Positions 8,301 through 9,522 of a stretch of 9,522 nucleotides of DNA are shown here, in pieces; position 1 is the first letter of the stretch, and every line of letters begins with the position of its first letter. The stretch is from contig CAZTLI010000191.1 of the NCBI GenBank assembly GCA_964614375.1, positions 1-9,522 of the forward strand, in the 5' to 3' direction. The notes below the pieces were generated by a model. It ran no database searches. It was not told the origin of the DNA and saw only the letters and a program-made list of their open reading frames with translations. Source of the DNA: CAZTLI01 sp964614375. Its GTDB lineage: Bacteria; Chloroflexota; Anaerolineae; Aggregatilineales; Phototrophicaceae. Position numbers and translations under genes: made by a program.

Positions 8301-8383
8301 CGACAGCAACGCCGACCAATACGGCAACGGATACACCTACAGCAACGTCGACGCCAACGGCGACAGATACACCGGAAACGTGA
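5354..8383 (+). CDS. Single-pass membrane protein: FHA inside; LysM, TSP3 and five beta domains outside
   Basis: 1009 residues. Order: FHA domain (1-105; S47 and H50 in TSRRHV, N69-G70-T71 in SKNGT; the usual GR is VGS at 31-33); an intracellular beta-rich domain (about 111-209) that looks Ig-like; membrane helix (214-234) after YRR, which by the positive-inside rule puts the N-terminus in the cytoplasm. Outside: a Thr/Pro linker (243-300); a LysM domain (about 315-360, YVIQPGDTLFGIA), a fold that usually binds peptidoglycan or chitin; a thrombospondin type-3 calcium motif (363-396, DSDGDG...DNCP...NPDQAD...GDAC); five beta domains (401-951), each with two cysteines; and a Thr/Pro tail (956-1009). 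All 18 ectodomain cysteines could be disulfide paired. There is no catalytic domain. I infer a receptor or anchor that couples a phosphothreonine signal inside to the wall or surface. It is followed 82 bases later by a kinase gene. Exact partner unknown. Confidence 0.92.
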   Translation: MAQNASEFVIQIIRDNAETTIVPLGARPLVVGSSPQADIRLQTTFTSRRHVLITRQGYTVYVIDLNSKNGTYLAGERLPTDTKQIWHPGSELVVDTTCLQLIAPQVSPTDKIKLTVVAPFWRSNAQLNLKNDSGVQQHVYLEGSVPGSGVAFAIDPTETFITPSDDVTIRVSAKPLYRPFLGRFVKAELTAFTTDGLFDNVQLGLWVHPPYRRWLLLLLLLLLITAPVAIISSLPRQTDELIPTNPVIVIADATDVPPTPIPPTDVPTAEDTSIPTAPVSTPQTIVDRTGLLPTQTPEPTAVFVCNNQCAALGWQDYVIQPGDTLFGIAQSANVGVGRVAEVNCIEDVNIIFAGETVCVPCVDSDGDGLCDSQDNCPTIANPDQADNNGDGDGDACTPPFSLNWVTLPPSQMTTQNQQCLSAPASGRAVVYAASGFDIVEVSAILDISGRGSRGLPVNPLPNGVDYEIIIQIPGDVSISGDTTASLQVFARDAGGRTGELRTTFTLINCAPTPTPTPQGLNITWIQAPPAQMALDNFYCPNVLARTTIITRVTSGAQIDEVVATISLDGGNPQPMIADAGQTSGNRYAFDLDVGDFGNFTTGDIVVLARDAADTERTVMGSFTVADCQLEVTWLTQPQANVSTDDTLCTVPGSVSGVLSVSVPSVVDNGGVTADARTPQGVVLTELTVQPQGGGRYGLTFNPQASGVVFDGAAVIRVRVQDQRNEVYLLTSDINITDCSIEFAWSVLPDSPIANSNARCALPTSTSAFVSVDLPPNPVPNIITLAQASIFIPPFGTSFNLGVLVLNQDEYEVFIDGRALPPVDSGTNTITFRAVDAGGTEHILTTNIGLQDCRGTLSWVQAPPLQLPVAPCGSYPFSVSISSNVAGTLVPVTLTATSIRGSVSYGVVPGPSPYSFLITTVPAGSVVGDEVLIRATASDHRPLTFTSRITTCEEGLAPPPAPPPVDTDTPTPTNTVMPTVTHTPTATPTNTATDTPTATSTPTATDTPET
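6554..8206 (+). repeat. Five tandem diverged two-cysteine beta domains (protein-level repeat)
   Basis: Within the membrane FHA protein, residues 401-951 hold five copies of about 110 residues. Each opens with L-x-W-x-x-x-P (W404, W524, W633, W744, W858), has a cysteine 15 residues after the Trp (13 in copy five: C419, C539, C648, C759, C871), and ends in [DNT]C (C509, C627, C738, C852, C951). Copies 2 to 5 abut with Cys to next Trp fixed at 6; copies 1 and 2 are split by a TPTPTP linker. The DNA itself is well diverged, so the duplication is old. The pattern suggests one disulfide per domain joining the first and last strands of an Ig-like fold. Confidence 0.8.
8219..8380 (+). repeat. Thr/Pro-rich low-complexity tail
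   Basis: The last 54 codons of the membrane FHA protein alternate Thr, Pro, Ala and Asp (PPPAPPP, then TDTPTPTN, TATPTNTATDTPT and similar). It is built from ACx/CCx codons with mixed third bases, so it is a selected protein feature and not a simple DNA slippage tract. Such tails usually act as extended, possibly O-glycosylated, surface linkers. No sortase motif or second membrane helix follows. Confidence 0.7.
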
Positions 8384-8412
8384 TGCTGAAATGCGTTATA
8401 ATTGCCACGACA

Positions 8413-8439
8413 TTGCGTAACATCAGCATAGGCTATAAT
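8413..8439 (+). promoter_or_regulatory. Possible promoter for the kinase gene
   Basis: TATAAT at 8434-8439 with TTGCGT at 8413-8418, a spacing of 15 bases, which is short. It would start transcription near 8446, about 20 bases before the GTG start. Another perfect TATAAT occurs at 8397-8402 without a -35. The 82-base gap contains no terminator hairpin, so read-through from the membrane FHA gene is also possible. Confidence 0.4.
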
Positions 8440-8451
8440 CGACCTGCAAAC

Positions 8452-8456
8452 AGGAG
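8452..8456 (+). promoter_or_regulatory. Ribosome binding site that sets the kinase GTG start
   Basis: AGGAG lies 9 bases before the GTG at 8466. It is the strongest Shine-Dalgarno match on the plus strand of this window and supports GTG over any later ATG; the first in-frame ATG (8589) falls inside the kinase N-lobe, after the glycine loop. Confidence 0.7.
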
Positions 8457-8465
8457 CAAGGTCTT

Positions 8466-9522
8466 GTGGTCAGTTCGGAATTAACGGCAAATGATCCCTT
8501 CATCAACCGGATCGTTCAAGGTTACCATTTCCTGAAGCGTCTTGGCGCGGGGACATATGGAGTGGTATATCTGGCGCGCCACCCGCGCATGAAGGAACGG
8601 TTGGTGGCGGTTAAGTATGTGCGTCTTGGCGATCCGGGTCAGGTCGAAAAAGTCGAGCGCGAAGTGCATATCCTGTCGCGCCTGCAACATCCGAATGTGG
8701 TTAATGTCTACGATGCCTATCGGTTTGACCACTATCAATTGATTGTCATGGAATTGATTCGTGGCGGCAATTTACATACCGTGCTGCGCGGCGTGGACAA
8801 ACAACTCAATCTAAAGGCAGTAATTGGTATTGTCGAACAGTTGGCTTTTGCGCTCGGTTATGTCCATAGTCAGAATATTCTGCATCTCGACTTAAAACCA
8901 TCAAACATCCTGCTAGACCCGATTGACAACGGGAACAATGTGCGTTTTGTGCTGACGGATTTTGGTATCGCCCGTATTATCAATCCCTCTGCCAACAAAT
9001 CGACCAATATTGTCGGTACACCAACTTATATGTCACCAGAGCACTTTGGTTTTGGTGACAACAAACCGGATTATCGCTCAGACATTTATTCACTGGGCAT
9101 CATTCTGTATGAGTTGATTGTCGGCTATCCGCCATTTCGGTCAGACCAACTGCTTGAATTGTTGAGTCAACATGCCTTTGTGCCACCAAAACTGCCTTCC
9201 CAACTCATAGACGGCATCCCAGACCAACTCGATTACATTGTTGGGCGCGCGCTGGCAAAAGCGCCTGAAGACCGTTTTCAGTCTGCCAGTGAATTTGGTA
9301 ATGCGCTGCGTGGAATTCATCATGGCGTGGCGATAGATTTGCACTCTATGCCAGATCGTCTGTCGCCTGATGTGCTGGGTGCGGTCGCGCAATCGTTTGC
9401 CGAGGCGAATGCGTCTATTGACGTGGCCTACCCTTCTGTTGACGACACCGATGCACGTTTCAGGTTACGGGTGACGCATCCAGATGGTCAGCAAGAGGTG
9501 GTGACCTTTGAAAACGATAGTG
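8466..9522 (+). CDS. Ser/Thr protein kinase (Hanks type), C-terminus beyond window
   Basis: Open from GTG 8466 to the right edge: 352 codons seen. Kinase domain at about 20-284: glycine loop GAGTYG (27-32), ATP-anchoring K50 in VAVK, alpha-C E66, catalytic loop HLDLKPSN (140-147, base D142, N147), DFG 165-167, activation segment with S175, S179, T180, T185 and T187, then MSPE (189-192) and SDIYSLG (205-211). The residue before the catalytic Asp is Leu where most bacterial kinases have Arg, making this a non-RD kinase. After a linker (285-330), residues 331-352 (RFRLRVTHPDGQQEV...) resemble the first strands of an FHA domain, so a kinase-FHA fusion is likely. No membrane helix is seen in the visible part, so it appears cytoplasmic. 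Its neighbours carry FHA domains, the expected readers or substrates of its product. Confidence 0.93.
   Translation, partial: MVSSELTANDPFINRIVQGYHFLKRLGAGTYGVVYLARHPRMKERLVAVKYVRLGDPGQVEKVEREVHILSRLQHPNVVNVYDAYRFDHYQLIVMELIRGGNLHTVLRGVDKQLNLKAVIGIVEQLAFALGYVHSQNILHLDLKPSNILLDPIDNGNNVRFVLTDFGIARIINPSANKSTNIVGTPTYMSPEHFGFGDNKPDYRSDIYSLGIILYELIVGYPPFRSDQLLELLSQHAFVPPKLPSQLIDGIPDQLDYIVGRALAKAPEDRFQSASEFGNALRGIHHGVAIDLHSMPDRLSPDVLGAVAQSFAEANASIDVAYPSVDDTDARFRLRVTHPDGQQEVVTFENDS

Noticed and set aside
8089..8319. Minus-strand frame rich in Val and Gly
   Set aside because: It is the antisense reading of the Thr/Pro-rich tail; such composition keeps the opposite strand open without coding meaning.
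8219..8380. Thr/Pro codons as a CRISPR-like or tandem DNA repeat
   Set aside because: No fixed repeat unit or spacer; similarity is only at the level of short codon pairs.

Overview
The window reads as an ordinary chromosomal segment of a bacterium that is most likely a member of the Chloroflexota, perhaps Anaerolineae-like. This is inferred from gene style: secreted SH3b/WD40 proteins with Thr-Pro linkers, FHA proteins carrying an 'x-D-L-T...GVSRxHA' insert, zinc-ribbon/FHA fusions, and Ser/Thr kinases next to FHA genes. There is no rRNA or tRNA to fix the taxonomy. Base composition looks uniform, and I see no insertion sequence, CRISPR array, phage gene or tRNA.

Left part, minus strand (1-3875): a three-gene unit in the order purB (adenylosuccinate lyase, human-like subtype, 3875-2463), then a secreted alpha/beta-hydrolase of the PHB-depolymerase/LpqC type (2444-1485), then a secreted SH3b + WD40 protein (1488 to the left edge, where it runs off still open). 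The gaps are 18 bases and then a 4-base ATGA overlap, so this looks like one transcript started from a promoter near 3910-3937.

Middle (3876-4054): a divergent promoter region with a TATAAT box facing each way.

Right part, plus strand (4055 to the right edge): four genes with a phospho-signalling theme. A zinc-ribbon + FHA protein (4055-4564) is followed by a paralogous stand-alone FHA protein (4613-5092). After a 261-base regulatory gap comes a large single-pass membrane protein (5354-8383) with a cytoplasmic FHA domain and a long ectodomain: LysM, a calcium-binding thrombospondin type-3 motif, five tandem copies of a two-cysteine beta domain, and a Thr/Pro tail. Last is a Ser/Thr protein kinase (8466 to the right edge, open) that appears to be entering its own C-terminal FHA domain where the window stops.

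Working model (inference): the kinase phosphorylates threonines on itself or partners, the two small FHA proteins act as soluble readers, and the membrane FHA protein links that signal to the cell surface or peptidoglycan. The most unusual item is the membrane protein, in particular its five-fold C-x5-W-x14-C ectodomain array. The kinase also has an atypical HLD catalytic motif in place of HRD.
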